Counted from the stretch's first letter, positions 13,659-23,368 are shown. The stretch is DNA of 64,000 bases from Ramlibacter sp. PS4R-6 (GCF_037572775.1 NZ_JBBHKA010000001.1:682001-746000); one strand, 5' to 3'. Notes: generated by a model not told the origin, from the sequence alone. A program made the numbers and translations.

Positions 13659-15083
13659 ATGAACGCGCCCACCGCCCTCACCCACCTCGTGCCCGACGTG
13701 CACCAGCGCGAGGTCCCCAAGGCCTTGTTCGACGCGCTCACCCGGCGCTTCGGCGCGAACTGTTCCACGGCGATGGCGGTGCGCGAGCAGCACGGCCGCG
13801 ACGAGTCCTCCTTCGAGTGCCCGCCGCCGGCGGCGGTGGTGTTCGCCGAAAGCACGCAGGACGTCGCCGATGCCGTCAAGCTCGCGGCGCAGCACGACAC
13901 GCCCATCATTCCCTTCGGCGTCGGCTCGTCGCTCGAAGGCCACCTGCTGGCGGTGCAAGGCGGCATCAGCATCGACCTGGGCCGCATGAACAAGGTGCTG
14001 TCGGTGAATGCCGAGGACCTGACGGTCACGGTGCAGCCGGGCGTCACGCGCAAGCAGGTCAACGAGGAGATCAAGAGCATGGGCCTGTTCTTCCCCATCG
14101 ACCCCGGCGCCGACGCGACGATTGGCGGCATGAGCGCAACGCGCGCCAGCGGCACGAACGCCGTGCGCTACGGCACCATGCGCGAGAACGTGCTGGCCCT
14201 GGAAGTGGTGACGGCGTCGGGCGAAGTGATCCGCACCGGCACGCGCGCCAAGAAGTCGAGCGCGGGCTACGACCTGACGCGCCTGTTCGTCGGCAGCGAA
14301 GGCACGCTGGGAGTCATCACGGAGGTGACGCTGCGCCTGTACCCGCTGCCCGAGGCGGTGTCGGCGGCGATCTGCTCCTTCCCGAGCATCGAGGCCGCGG
14401 TGCGCACCGTCATCCAGGTCATCCAGCTGGGCGTGCCGATCGCGCGCGTGGAACTGATCGACCACAACACCGTGCGCATGGTGAACGCGCACAGCAAGCT
14501 GACGCTGCGCGAGCAGCCGATGCTGCTGATGGAGTTCCACGGCTCGCCGGCCGGCGTGAAGGAACAGGCCGAGACGGTGCAGGAGATCGCTACCGACTTC
14601 GGCGGCGAGGCCTTCGAGTGGGCGACGACGCCCGAGGAGCGCACGCGCCTGTGGACGGCGCGGCACAACGCCTACTTCGCCGCGATCCAGTCGCGCCCCG
14701 GCTGCCGCGCGATCTCCACCGACACCTGCGTGCCGATCTCGCGCCTGGCCGATTGCCTGCTCGACTCGGTGCAGGAAGCCGACGACAGCGGGCTGCCCTA
14801 CTTCCTGGTGGGACACGTGGGCGACGGCAATTTCCACTTCGGCTACCTGCTCGACCCGCACGATCCCAAGGAGCGCGAGACGGCGGAAAAGCTCAATCAC
14901 AGCCTGGTGACGCGCGCGCTGAACCTGGGGGGCACGTGCACCGGCGAGCACGGCGTCGGCCTGCACAAGATGGACTTCCTCGTGACCGAGACGGGCGCCG
15001 GCGCGGTCGACGTGATGCGTTCGGTCAAGCGCGCGCTCGACCCGAAGAACATCATGAACCCGGGGAAGATCTTCAGCCTCTGA
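13659..15083 (+). CDS. FAD-linked D-lactate / D-2-hydroxyacid dehydrogenase (GlcD/DLD family)
   Basis: A 474-residue flavoprotein oxidising D-lactate or a related D-2-hydroxyacid to the 2-oxo acid. It has an N-terminal PCMH-type FAD domain (PFGVGSSLEGHLLAVQGG, PGADATIGGMSATRASGTNAVRYGTMREN, VGSEGTLGVITE) and a C-terminal FAD-oxidase domain with the metal/substrate motif GHVGDGNFHFGYL and the ending GTCTGEHGVGLHK. There is no Fe-S or extra C-terminal domain, so it is DLD-like rather than GlcDEF. A hairpin masks its ribosome binding site. Its 3' end overlaps parB by 11 bp. Confidence 0.92.
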   Translation: MNAPTALTHLVPDVHQREVPKALFDALTRRFGANCSTAMAVREQHGRDESSFECPPPAAVVFAESTQDVADAVKLAAQHDTPIIPFGVGSSLEGHLLAVQGGISIDLGRMNKVLSVNAEDLTVTVQPGVTRKQVNEEIKSMGLFFPIDPGADATIGGMSATRASGTNAVRYGTMRENVLALEVVTASGEVIRTGTRAKKSSAGYDLTRLFVGSEGTLGVITEVTLRLYPLPEAVSAAICSFPSIEAAVRTVIQVIQLGVPIARVELIDHNTVRMVNAHSKLTLREQPMLLMEFHGSPAGVKEQAETVQEIATDFGGEAFEWATTPEERTRLWTARHNAYFAAIQSRPGCRAISTDTCVPISRLADCLLDSVQEADDSGLPYFLVGHVGDGNFHFGYLLDPHDPKERETAEKLNHSLVTRALNLGGTCTGEHGVGLHKMDFLVTETGAGAVDVMRSVKRALDPKNIMNPGKIFSL

Positions 15084-15990
15084 GGCGGTCGATCAACCCG
15101 TTCAGTTCTTCCAGCGACGAGAACTGGATCGCGACCTCGCCGGTCTCCTCCACACGCCCGTTGCGCTTGACGCGCTTCTTCACGCGCACGTCCACTTCGG
15201 CCGTGAGCAGGTCCGACAGTTCTTCCTCGACGCGGCGCAGGTCGCGCGACTTCTCGGCCTTGGGCTTGGGCGCGGTGAGCGTGAACTCCGCGCTCAGTTT
15301 CTTCACCAGCGCCTCGGCCTCGCGCACCGACAGTTTTTTCGCGGCGATCTGGTTCGCCGCGGTGACTTGGGCGGCGCGCTCGAGCGCCAGCAGCGCACGC
15401 GCATGACCCATCTCGATGTCGCCCGCCATCAGCATGGTCTGCACGGCGTCGGTGAGATTGAGCAGGCGCAGCAGGTTGCTCGCCGCGCTGCGTGAACGGC
15501 CGACCGCCTGCGCGGCCTGTTCGTGCGTCAGCCCGAACTCCTTGACCAGCCGCTGCAGGCCATGGGCTTCCTCGAGCGGGTTGAGGTCCTCGCGCTGGAT
15601 GTTCTCGATCAGCGCCATCGCCGCGGCCGCCTCGTCGGGCACGTCGCGCACGAGCACCGGCACGCTGTCCAGGCCCGCGAGCTTCGCGGCCCGGAAGCGC
15701 CGCTCGCCGGCGATGATTTCGTAGCGGCCGGCGTTCGCCCCCTGCCCCAGCTTGCGCACGAGGATCGGCTGCATGATCCCCTGCGCCTTGATCGATTCCG
15801 CGAGCTCGTAGAGCGCGCCTTCGTCCATGCGCGTGCGCGGCTGGTACTGCCCCGGCACGATGTCCGTGAGCATCAGCGATGCGGGCAGGCCCGGCGCCGC
15901 GTTGGGCGCGTCGCCGGCGGGGGCGGTGGCAGTCGGGCCCAGCAGCGCCTCGAGTCCGCGGCCCAGCCCCTTGGGTTTCTTGGTGACCAT
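15073..15990 (-). CDS. parB: chromosome partitioning protein ParB
   Basis: A 305-residue CTP-dependent DNA clamp that loads at parS and spreads to form the partition complex. Seen: N-terminal GLGRGLEALLG, the ParB/Srx domain (GQYQPRTRMDEGALYELAESI, IIAGERRFRAAKLAG with the GERR CTP motif), the HTH LTHEQAAQAVGRSRSAASNLLRL and a C-terminal dimerisation tail. It lies 25 bp downstream of parA in the mnmG-rsmG-lysE-parA-parB order. Two matching parS sites lie 1.5-2.4 kb upstream. Confidence 0.98.
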   Translation of the reverse strand: MVTKKPKGLGRGLEALLGPTATAPAGDAPNAAPGLPASLMLTDIVPGQYQPRTRMDEGALYELAESIKAQGIMQPILVRKLGQGANAGRYEIIAGERRFRAAKLAGLDSVPVLVRDVPDEAAAAMALIENIQREDLNPLEEAHGLQRLVKEFGLTHEQAAQAVGRSRSAASNLLRLLNLTDAVQTMLMAGDIEMGHARALLALERAAQVTAANQIAAKKLSVREAEALVKKLSAEFTLTAPKPKAEKSRDLRRVEEELSDLLTAEVDVRVKKRVKRNGRVEETGEVAIQFSSLEELNGLIDRLRG

Positions 15991-16015
15991 TCTTTGCTAT
16001 TCTTTTTGTAGCGAG

Positions 16016-16786
16016 CTACATCTTCTGGATGCGCGCGACCATCTCGCGCGCGAACTCGACATAGGCCTGGCTGCCGCGCGCGGCCGAATCGAACACGACG
16101 CCGGGCAGGCCGTAGCTGGGGGCTTCAGCCAGGCGCACGTTGCGCGGGATCACGGTGTCGAACACCTTCTCGCCGAAGTGCGCCTTGAGCTGGTCGCTCA
16201 CCTGCTGCTGCAGCGTGATGCGCGGGTCGAACATCACGCGCAGCAGGCCGATGATCTGCAGGTCCTTGTTCATGTTGGCGTGCACCTGCTTGATGGTGTT
16301 CACCAGGTCCGTGAGGCCCTCGAGCGCGAAGTACTCGCACTGCATCGGAACGATCACGCCGTGCGCCGAGCACAGGCCGTTGAGCGTGAGCATAGACAGC
16401 GACGGCGGGCAGTCGATGAGGATGAAGTCGTACTCCTGCGACACGGCGCCCAGCGCGGTCTTCAGGCGTTGGTCGCGGCGGTCCACCTCGACGAGTTCCA
16501 CTTCCGCGCCGGCGAGCTCGCGGTTGGCGCCGAGCACGTCGTAGCCGCACTTGTCGCTGTGCACTCGCGCCTCGGCCACGCTCGCCGACTCCAGCAGCAC
16601 GTCGTACACCGACAGTTCGAGCTTGCGCTTGTCGACGCCGGAGCCCATCGTGGCATTGCCTTGGGGATCGAGGTCCACCATCAGCACGCGCTGGCCCACC
16701 TTCGCCAGGCCCGCGGCCAGGTTCACAGTCGTCGTCGTCTTGCCCACGCCCCCCTTCTGGTTGGCGACGCAAAAGATCCGGGCCAT
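16016..16786 (-). CDS. parA: chromosome partitioning ATPase ParA
   Basis: A 256-residue Walker-type ATPase that drives origin segregation with ParB. The deviant Walker A (QKGGVGKTTTTVNLA), VLMVDLDPQGNATMGSG and Walker B (DFILIDCPPSLSML) are intact, with no N-terminal HTH, as expected for chromosomal ParA/Soj. The start ATG overlaps the LysE stop as TGATG, so it is coupled to the upstream genes. Confidence 0.98.
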   Translation of the reverse strand: MARIFCVANQKGGVGKTTTTVNLAAGLAKVGQRVLMVDLDPQGNATMGSGVDKRKLELSVYDVLLESASVAEARVHSDKCGYDVLGANRELAGAEVELVEVDRRDQRLKTALGAVSQEYDFILIDCPPSLSMLTLNGLCSAHGVIVPMQCEYFALEGLTDLVNTIKQVHANMNKDLQIIGLLRVMFDPRITLQQQVSDQLKAHFGEKVFDTVIPRNVRLAEAPSYGLPGVVFDSAARGSQAYVEFAREMVARIQKM

Positions 16787-17400
16787 CACTTGCTCACCGC
16801 AAGCTTGATGCCGAAGCCCAGGAGAAAGATGCCGGCGACCTTTTCCAGCACGCGGCCCACCAGCGGGTTCGCGCGCATGCGCTCGGCCAGGTGGTGCGTG
16901 AGGAGGACCGCGGCCAGCCCGTACAGGAAAGTCAGAACCGCAATCGTGACCGCCATGGCGCCGAAAGTCACCAGGCCCTGGTGGTGCGCCGGGTCGACGA
17001 ACAAGGGGAAGAAGGCCATGTAGAAGACGATCGCTTTGGGGTTGAGCAAGGTGATCAGCCCGGCCTGGCGGAAGTAGTCCCGGGGCTGGATGTTCAGGAT
17101 CGGCCGAGCGCCCGGCTTGGCCAGGATCATCTTGACCCCCAGCCACGCGAGATAGGCGGCACCCGCCCATTGCACCGCAGTGAAGGCCGCGGGATAAGCC
17201 AGGAGGAGCGCGGCCACGCCGGCCACCGCGGCCCACATCAGGACCTGGTCGCCGGCGATGATCCCGAAAGTCGCGGCCAGGCCGCCGCGGATGCCGCCCT
17301 TGCTGGTGGAGGTGATCAGCGCCAGGTTGCCGGGCCCGGGGATGGCGAGAAAAACGATGATCGCGGCGACGAAGGCGCCGTAGTCGGCCACACCAAACAT
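16786..17400 (-). CDS. LysE/RhtB-family exporter
   Basis: A 204-residue membrane protein with about six TM helices and the family motif IPGPGNLALITSTSKGGIRGGL, then GDQVLMWAAVAGVAALL and LLNPKAIVFYMAFFPLFV. The family exports amino acids or small metabolites. It sits between rsmG and parA and overlaps parA by one base, an insertion into the usual rsmG-parA junction. No link to chromosome partitioning is expected beyond co-transcription. Confidence 0.93.
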   Translation of the reverse strand: MFGVADYGAFVAAIIVFLAIPGPGNLALITSTSKGGIRGGLAATFGIIAGDQVLMWAAVAGVAALLLAYPAAFTAVQWAGAAYLAWLGVKMILAKPGARPILNIQPRDYFRQAGLITLLNPKAIVFYMAFFPLFVDPAHHQGLVTFGAMAVTIAVLTFLYGLAAVLLTHHLAERMRANPLVGRVLEKVAGIFLLGFGIKLAVSK

Positions 17401-17433
17401 GAATCCCCCGGGAATGTGTGCGCCGAGTTTACG

Positions 17434-18069
17434 TTAGGCGCCCACCCGCCTCAGCCAGACCAGGCAGCGTTCGGCGTCCAGACCCGGCACTTTCAGCTGT
17501 TCCACGTGAAACACCGCCACGCCGGCGGGCAGTTCGGCGACCTCGTCGGCCGGGAACTTGCCCTTCATGGCCATCCACACGCCCGACTCGCCCACCACCT
17601 GGCCGGTGAGCCGGACGAACTCGGCCAGCGACGAGAATGCCCGCGAAATGACCAGGTCGCAGGGGTCGGCCAGCGCCTCCACCCGGGCATGGACGCCGCG
17701 CAGGTTCGGCAGCTTGAGCGCACCGGCCGCTTGCTGGATGAATGCGGCTTTCTTCGCGACGGCATCCACGCAATCCACGGCCAGGTCGGGGCAAGAGATC
17801 GCCAGCACCACGCCGGGCAGCCCGGCGCCCGAACCCACGTCCAGGAGCCGCCGCGGCCCGGCCCCGACTGTCCGCCGAAGGGGAGTTACGACCGAGAGCG
17901 AATCCAGCAGGTGATGGGTCAGGACTTCGTCGGCGCCGCGCAGGGCCGTGAGGTTGTAGACCTTGCCCCACTTCTGCAGCAGGGCTGCGTATTCGAGCAA
18001 TTGGGCGACTTGGGGGTCCGCCAGCGGCAGGCCCAAAGCCCCCAGCCCGGCCCGCAGCTGGCTTTCCAT
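17434..18069 (-). CDS. rsmG: 16S rRNA (guanine-527-N7)-methyltransferase RsmG
   Basis: A 211-residue SAM methyltransferase that modifies G527 of 16S rRNA. The SAM motif LLDVGSGAGLPGVVLAI, the N-terminal helix YAALLQKWGKVYNLTALR and the DLVISRAFSSLAEF segment are characteristic of GidB/RsmG. The gene starts 4 bp after mnmG in the conserved gid order. A parS-type sequence lies in its 3' coding part. Confidence 0.97.
   Translation of the reverse strand: MESQLRAGLGALGLPLADPQVAQLLEYAALLQKWGKVYNLTALRGADEVLTHHLLDSLSVVTPLRRTVGAGPRRLLDVGSGAGLPGVVLAISCPDLAVDCVDAVAKKAAFIQQAAGALKLPNLRGVHARVEALADPCDLVISRAFSSLAEFVRLTGQVVGESGVWMAMKGKFPADEVAELPAGVAVFHVEQLKVPGLDAERCLVWLRRVGA
17498..17513. other. parS centromere site inside rsmG
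   Basis: TGTTCCACGTGAAACA matches the widely conserved parS consensus TGTTNCACGTGAAACA at all positions. It lies about 1.5 kb upstream of the parB start, within coding DNA of rsmG. parS clusters close to oriC in most bacteria, which implies this window is origin-proximal. Confidence 0.9.
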
Positions 18070-18073
18070 CCGC

Positions 18074-20023
18074 TCAGGCCGCGGCGCGGCTGGGTCCCGC
18101 CGGTTCGGCGAAGCCCTTGAACTTGCCGCGCTTCAGGTGCACGAGCAGCAAGGAAATTGCCGCCGGCGTGACGCCGGAAATGCGCGAGGCCTGGCCCAGC
18201 GTTTCGGGGCGATGCTTGTTCAGCTTCTGCCGGACCTCGATCGACAGCGAAGCCACCTGCATGTAGTCGAGCTCGGCGGGCAGCTTCAGGTGCTCGAACT
18301 GGGCCGCCCGTTGCACCTCATCCTTCTGCCGCTCGATGTAGCCGGCGTACTTGGACGCGATCTCGATCTGCTCGACCACCGGCTCGTACAGCTCGGCCAA
18401 TGTTTCACGTGAAACCGCCGGGCTGGCATGGGCGCCCGCCTGCAAGGTCATCAGGTCCCGGTACCCCACGGCCGGGCGGCGCAACAGGTCGGCCAGGCTG
18501 TGCTCATGCTCCATCTGCTTGCCCAGCACCCGCTCGGCATCCGCCGCCTCGACCGTCCGGGGGTTGACCCAGACGGAGCGCAGGCGCTGCAGCTCGCGCT
18601 CGATTGCCTCCCGCTTGCGGCAGAAGGCGTCCCAGCGGACGTCGTCCACCAAGCCCAATTCCCGGCCCGCCTGCGTCAGGCGCAAGTCGGCGTTGTCCTC
18701 CCGCAGCTGCAGGCGAAACTCGGCCCGGCTGGTGAACATGCGGTACGGCTCCGTCACCCCCTTGGTGACCAGGTCGTCGACCAGCACGCCCAGGTAGGCC
18801 TGGTCGCGCGCCGGAACCCACGGGTCGCGGCCCAGGCACTGCAGCGCGGCGTTCGCCCCCGCAAAAAGGCCTTGCGCCGCCGCTTCCTCGTAGCCGGTCG
18901 TGCCGTTGACCTGGCCGGCGAAGAAGAGCCCGGCGATCGCGCGCGTCTCGAAGTTGGCCTTCAGGCCACGGGGGTCGAAATAGTCGTACTCGATGGCGTA
19001 GCCGGGGCGCAGGATGTGCGCGTTCTCCAGCCCGGGGATGGACCGCACCAAGGCGTACTGGACGTCGAACGGCAGGCTGGTGGAGATCCCGTTGGGGTAG
19101 ATCTCGTTGGTCGTCAGCCCTTCGGGCTCCAGGAAGATCTGGTGGCTGTCCTTGCCGGCGAAGCGATTGATCTTGTCCTCGACGCTCGGGCAATAGCGCG
19201 GACCCACCCCTTCGATCTTGCCCGTGAACATCGGGCTGCGGTCGAAGCCGGACCGGATGATCTCGTGCGTGCGTTCGTTGGTGTGCGTGATCCAGCACGG
19301 CACCTGCCGCGGGTGCATCGCCGCCCGGCCCATGAAGCTGAACACCGGCACCGGATCGAGGTCGCCCGGCTGCTCCTCGCACTGGCTGAAGTCGATCGTC
19401 CGCCCATCCAGGCGCGGCGGGGTCCCGGTCTTCAGCCGCCCCTGCGGCAGCTTGAGCTCCTTCAAGCGCGCAGAGAGGCTCACCGCCGGCGGGTCGCCCG
19501 CGCGTCCGGCTTGGTAGTTGTTGAGCCCGACGTGAATACGGCCATCGAGGAAGGTGCCCGCGGTCAGGACCACCGACCGGCCGCGAAAGCGAATGCCCAC
19601 TTGCGTGACAGCTCCCGCCACGCGGTCACCTTCCAGCATCAAGTCGTCCACCGCCTGCTGGAAGATCGTCAGGTTCGGCTGGTTCTCCAGCATCCGGCGA
19701 ATGGCCGCCTTGTAGAGGATGCGGTCCGCTTGGGCCCGCGTCGCCCGGACGGCGGGACCTTTCGAGCCGTTGAGGATGCGGAACTGGATGCCCGCCTCGT
19801 CGGTGGCGAGTGCCATCGCGCCGCCCAGCGCGTCGACTTCCTTGACCAGGTGCCCCTTGCCGATGCCCCCGATCGACGGGTTGCAGCTCATTTGCCCCAA
19901 GGTTTCGATGTTGTGCGTCAGCAGCAGCGTGCGCGCGCCCATCCGGGCCGCGGCGAGCGCGGCCTCGGTGCCGGCGTGGCCGCCGCCGACCACGATGACG
20001 TCGAATTGCTGGGGGTGGAGCAT
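18074..20023 (-). CDS. mnmG: tRNA uridine-5-carboxymethylaminomethyl modification enzyme MnmG (GidA)
   Basis: A 649-residue FAD enzyme that with MnmE modifies U34 of several tRNAs. The N-terminal dinucleotide fold [56 protein letters not shown] and [10 protein letters not shown]-like C-terminal signatures ([16 protein letters not shown]) are present. It is full length and first in the gid-par set. AT-rich DNA before it (TAAAAT at 20057-20062 on the minus strand) may be its -10 element. Confidence 0.98.
   Translation of the reverse strand: MLHPQQFDVIVVGGGHAGTEAALAAARMGARTLLLTHNIETLGQMSCNPSIGGIGKGHLVKEVDALGGAMALATDEAGIQFRILNGSKGPAVRATRAQADRILYKAAIRRMLENQPNLTIFQQAVDDLMLEGDRVAGAVTQVGIRFRGRSVVLTAGTFLDGRIHVGLNNYQAGRAGDPPAVSLSARLKELKLPQGRLKTGTPPRLDGRTIDFSQCEEQPGDLDPVPVFSFMGRAAMHPRQVPCWITHTNERTHEIIRSGFDRSPMFTGKIEGVGPRYCPSVEDKINRFAGKDSHQIFLEPEGLTTNEIYPNGISTSLPFDVQYALVRSIPGLENAHILRPGYAIEYDYFDPRGLKANFETRAIAGLFFAGQVNGTTGYEEAAAQGLFAGANAALQCLGRDPWVPARDQAYLGVLVDDLVTKGVTEPYRMFTSRAEFRLQLREDNADLRLTQAGRELGLVDDVRWDAFCRKREAIERELQRLRSVWVNPRTVEAADAERVLGKQMEHEHSLADLLRRPAVGYRDLMTLQAGAHASPAVSRETLAELYEPVVEQIEIASKYAGYIERQKDEVQRAAQFEHLKLPAELDYMQVASLSIEVRQKLNKHRPETLGQASRISGVTPAAISLLLVHLKRGKFKGFAEPAGPSRAAA
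18401..18416. other. second parS-like site inside mnmG
   Basis: TGTTTCACGTGAAACC contains the perfect 14-bp palindrome GTTTCACGTGAAAC and differs from the parS consensus only at the last base. It is 0.9 kb from the site in rsmG and in the same gene block as parAB. It is likely a functional ParB nucleation site. Confidence 0.85.
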
Positions 20024-20316
20024 GGATGCGCGCGCCGCGCCTTCTCGAGGAAGCGCATTTTACTTTCGGCCTTGCTGCGCGAAGGCGCGTGGGGGCATGA
20101 CGACACCGAAGATGGCCGAGACACCATCGGCGCATGTCGCCCCAAGAGACCCCAAGCCGCCAGCAGCAGACCCGAGACGTTCCGCGTTGCACGCGCGCCG
20201 GACACCGGCCGCGCAGGGAGAGTCACCCGATGGATTGAGTACTGTGCTTGAGAATGCCCCGGGAGCGGAGGCATCATGATTGTCAAAGTGCACTCGCATT
20301 CGATCGCGCGCCGGCC
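20024..20316. other. 293-bp intergenic boundary between housekeeping block and polysaccharide locus
   Basis: This stretch separates the minus-strand mnmG start from the plus-strand GT17 gene. I see no convincing ORF, tRNA remnant or direct repeat. An AT patch at 20054-20062 may hold the mnmG promoter. Base composition shifts to a lower GC pattern at about its right end. An upstream in-frame ATG at 20248 could extend GT17 but lacks domain support. Confidence 0.5.
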
Positions 20317-21270
20317 ATGATCATCGACACGTTCAGCATCTACAACGAGGTGGAGCTTGCCATCGGCCGGCTGAATCACCTCGACGCGTTCGTGGACAAG
20401 GTCGTAATCGTCGAGTCCGATCGCGCCTATTCCGGAATCGCAAAGAATCGTGTGTTCGACGAGGTGCTCGCGCGCGCCCCGAACCCCGGCAAGATCATCC
20501 ACGTCCCAATCGAGTTTCCCGGGCACGACATTGAGCCTTGGGAGCGCGAGCGCATCCAGCGCGACGCTATCGTGCAGGCCGTTTCGCCGTTCACCGATGC
20601 GCGAATTCTCGTGAGCGATGCCGACGAGATCGTCGACCCCGTCGTGTTCGAGCGTGTCGACGCCGCCGACCTGCGCGCGAACGGGCCCATGCCCATCAGC
20701 ATCCTCAACTGTTACTTCCACCCGAACTACGTCAACGTTGCAGGCCCCGAAACGGAGGTGTGGGGACCGTACATCGGATTGCCGTCGCACTTGCGGGATT
20801 CGGGCGCGACGAAAATCAGGCACGCATTCATAGGCGCGCCCTTCGGCGATCGGCTCCAACGCTCCCTGCGCATGGGCGGCTGGCACTTCAGCTACATGGG
20901 CGACCAGGCGTTCTACGAAGGCAAGTTCGCCAGCATGGCGCACCGCGAACCGGATGTTCAGGCCGCGAAATCCCTGAGCATTCGGGAGATGATCGGGGGC
21001 CGACGCGGCCCGTTCGACCATCGTGCTCCCGGCTACGTCTGGGCGCTCCTGGACCCCGAGCACGTGCGAGTGCCCCCCAGTTTCCGGCGGCATTGCCTGA
21101 CGTCCCTTCCTTACGATTCGCTGTTCCAAGTTGCTGCGCGGATGGAGAATGCGCGAATCGATACTTTGTCCCCGGAGCAGCTGTCCACGCTTCCGAGGGG
21201 CGATCTCTTGAAGGCCTTGCGCCTGCGATTGAAGAGGCTCGCGAAGCGACTGGGAACCTTACCGGCATGA
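20317..21270 (+). CDS. GT17-like glycosyltransferase (N-acetylglucosaminyltransferase type)
   Basis: A 317-residue protein resembling family GT17, known from eukaryotic MGAT3 (beta-1,4-N-acetylglucosaminyltransferase III) and scattered bacteria. The start MIIDTFSIYNEVEL, VIVESDRAYSG, the metal-site-like SDADEIVDP and GWHFSYMG are the family landmarks. The ATG at 20317 fits the family N-terminus; no clear Shine-Dalgarno is seen. It overlaps the next gene by ATGA. It opens the lower-GC segment of the locus and probably adds a sugar to the surface glycan. Confidence 0.75.
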   Translation: MIIDTFSIYNEVELAIGRLNHLDAFVDKVVIVESDRAYSGIAKNRVFDEVLARAPNPGKIIHVPIEFPGHDIEPWERERIQRDAIVQAVSPFTDARILVSDADEIVDPVVFERVDAADLRANGPMPISILNCYFHPNYVNVAGPETEVWGPYIGLPSHLRDSGATKIRHAFIGAPFGDRLQRSLRMGGWHFSYMGDQAFYEGKFASMAHREPDVQAAKSLSIREMIGGRRGPFDHRAPGYVWALLDPEHVRVPPSFRRHCLTSLPYDSLFQVAARMENARIDTLSPEQLSTLPRGDLLKALRLRLKRLAKRLGTLPA

Positions 21271-22382
21271 GCCAAGATCAACAGCCTATCGTTCTGTTTC
21301 ACCCCCATATCCCTGAGGGGGGCATTTCCGCACTTTCTCGCACGTTGCAGACGCGCTGGATCGGCCAGGGCCCGCAGGTGGAGGAGTTCGAGCGCCGCTT
21401 CTCGGAGCGTTTCTGCCGGGGCGCGCCGGCTGTGGCGGTCTCGTCGGGGACGAGCGCCCTGCACTTGGCGTATCTACTTGCCGGAATCGCGGAGGGTGAC
21501 GAGGTGATCACCCCGGTTTTCACCTGCACGGCAACCAACATCCCCTTGCTCTACGAGCGTGCGGTGCCGGTGTTTGCCGACATCCAACCCGACACGCTCA
21601 ACATCGATCCGGCGAGTGTGCGTGCACTCATCACCGAGCGCACGCGGGCAATTGTCTGCGTCCATTACGGCGGGTTTCCCTGCGACATGCAGGAACTGCA
21701 TGCGATCGCTCGCGAGCGCGGTATTCCCGTGATTGAGGATGCCGCGCATGCTCTCGGCGCGACCTATGGAGGTGAACCGGTTGGCAGCCTCTCCGAGTAC
21801 ACGGTGTTTTCGTTCCAGGCGGTCAAGCACCTGACGACTGGAGATGGAGGGATGCTCGCCTGCGGGGCCCGCCAAGCGCAGCTCGCGAAGAGGCTGCGCT
21901 GGTTCGGCATCGACCGCGAGGCGAAACTGGGATCGCGTTGGGAAAACGATATCCGCGAGATCGGCTACAAGTACCAGATGACGGACATCGCGGCATCGCT
22001 CGGCTTGGCCGGCCTGAACGGCTGGGAGGACTGCCTGGCCCTGCGCAAGCGGCTGCTGGTCGAATACCACGAGGGCCTGCGGGGGATTCCGGGGCTGCAG
22101 CTCGTGGGCTCGGTGGCGGACTCACGGCGCGAGCATGCCGCCTGGACGTGCACGGTTCTCGTGGATGGCCGCGCGGACCTTCAGCGCAAGCTTCGCGAGG
22201 CGGGCATCGAATCGGATCCCGTCCACTTCCGCAATGACAAGTACTCGGTATTCGAACGCTATCGTGGGCAGGCGCCGAACATGGACGCGGTGGAAAGCCG
22301 ATACCTGGTCCTGCCGTTGCACACGCGGATGAGCGGGGACGATGTCCGGAGGGTTTGCAATGTGGTGCGAGCTGGGTGGTGA
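21267..22382 (+). CDS. DegT/DnrJ/EryC1-family sugar aminotransferase
   Basis: A 371-residue PLP enzyme that transaminates a keto sugar nucleotide, a standard step to amino-deoxyhexoses. The conserved SSGTSALHLAYL, EVITPVFTCTAT, VIEDAAHALGA and FSFQAVKHLTTGDGG motifs are present; the PLP lysine is Lys187. It starts by ATGA overlap with the GT17 gene and ends by GTGA overlap with the GT2 gene, so these are co-translated. The dehydratase that would make its keto-sugar substrate is not in the window. The closest kind is perosamine/WecE-like; the exact sugar is unknown. Confidence 0.9.
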   Translation: MSQDQQPIVLFHPHIPEGGISALSRTLQTRWIGQGPQVEEFERRFSERFCRGAPAVAVSSGTSALHLAYLLAGIAEGDEVITPVFTCTATNIPLLYERAVPVFADIQPDTLNIDPASVRALITERTRAIVCVHYGGFPCDMQELHAIARERGIPVIEDAAHALGATYGGEPVGSLSEYTVFSFQAVKHLTTGDGGMLACGARQAQLAKRLRWFGIDREAKLGSRWENDIREIGYKYQMTDIAASLGLAGLNGWEDCLALRKRLLVEYHEGLRGIPGLQLVGSVADSRREHAAWTCTVLVDGRADLQRKLREAGIESDPVHFRNDKYSVFERYRGQAPNMDAVESRYLVLPLHTRMSGDDVRRVCNVVRAGW

Positions 22383-23368
22383 AGCCCCGGCGTCCATTGA
22401 TCTCGTTGGGCATCACGACCTACGACCGCCCTGAGATGCTGCGGGAGTGTCTAGGATCGTTGCTGTCGGACTCGTCGGACGACTTCGAGGTGCTCGTGGG
22501 GAATGACAATCCCGAAAAGCCTTTGTCGCCCGAAGCGCTGGGCGTATGCGATTCGCGTGTCAGGTTCTTCAACCGGGCCCGGAACCTTGGGGAGCTCGGC
22601 AACCTGAACGCGCTGCTGTCGGAGGCCTCGGGGTTGTACTTCACATGGCAGTCCGACGACGATTTCTATGCGCCGGGCTACCTTGCCTGGGCGCGTTCCT
22701 GCGTCGAACGCTACGACATTCCTGATGCCATGCAGTGCTCGTTCCGAACGGCGACCTGCTTCGTGTCCGCGCCGTCGTGCGGCGCTATCGAGGACGAACT
22801 ATTTTCGGGCCCCGAACTGCTGGCCAGGCACTGGGGCGGAAGCGCACCCATGATGGCGCTGACAGGCATGTACCGGCGCGAGTGGTTGCTGGGCATCGGC
22901 GGCCTTGCCCGACTTTGTGATGCCCCTGTTGCCGCGATGAGCGAATACCTGCTTCTCGTTCAGTTGGGACAGCTGCGGCGTGTGGTGTACACACCCGAGG
23001 TGCTGGTTTACTTCCGCGTGCACGAGGGGTCATGGTCGATGACTACGCCGGACATCGCCGCGTGGGAGACCGCGGCCGAGGGTTTTGTTGCGCGAGCGCT
23101 CCCGATCATCCAGGGTCCCGCGTATGAGGATCGGTACGTGTTGCACTACCGGCGGGTGCTGCAACACGCGCTCGGGAACGTCTCGACAGTGCTGGCGAGA
23201 CCTGCGGTGCGTCCGTCCTGGCGGCGTGAATCGACATTCGTTTGGAGGTTCGCAAAAACCTGCTTCGCGAACAGCGTGAAGCGTCCCCTCGTGTCGGCGG
23301 CACTCACTACCTCGGCCCTGTTCCAGTTCTTCCGGGGAATGAAGGGCTGGATTCGGTCCGTGGGCTAA
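22379..23368 (+). CDS. family 2 glycosyltransferase
   Basis: A 329-residue GT-A enzyme. N-terminal LISLGITTYDRPEMLRECLGSLL, LVGNDNP and the DxD-type metal motif WQSDDDFYAPGYL are visible; a short hydrophobic C-terminus may associate with the membrane. The start is the GTG at 22379 overlapping the aminotransferase stop (the adjacent GTG at 22376 is equally possible). It lies in the lower-GC segment. Donor and acceptor are unknown. Confidence 0.85.
   Translation: MKPRRPLISLGITTYDRPEMLRECLGSLLSDSSDDFEVLVGNDNPEKPLSPEALGVCDSRVRFFNRARNLGELGNLNALLSEASGLYFTWQSDDDFYAPGYLAWARSCVERYDIPDAMQCSFRTATCFVSAPSCGAIEDELFSGPELLARHWGGSAPMMALTGMYRREWLLGIGGLARLCDAPVAAMSEYLLLVQLGQLRRVVYTPEVLVYFRVHEGSWSMTTPDIAAWETAAEGFVARALPIIQGPAYEDRYVLHYRRVLQHALGNVSTVLARPAVRPSWRRESTFVWRFAKTCFANSVKRPLVSAALTTSALFQFFRGMKGWIRSVG

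Noticed and set aside
18428-20251. 607-residue plus-strand open frame
   Set aside because: It lies opposite mnmG, with typical antisense composition. mnmG is certain, so this is a shadow.
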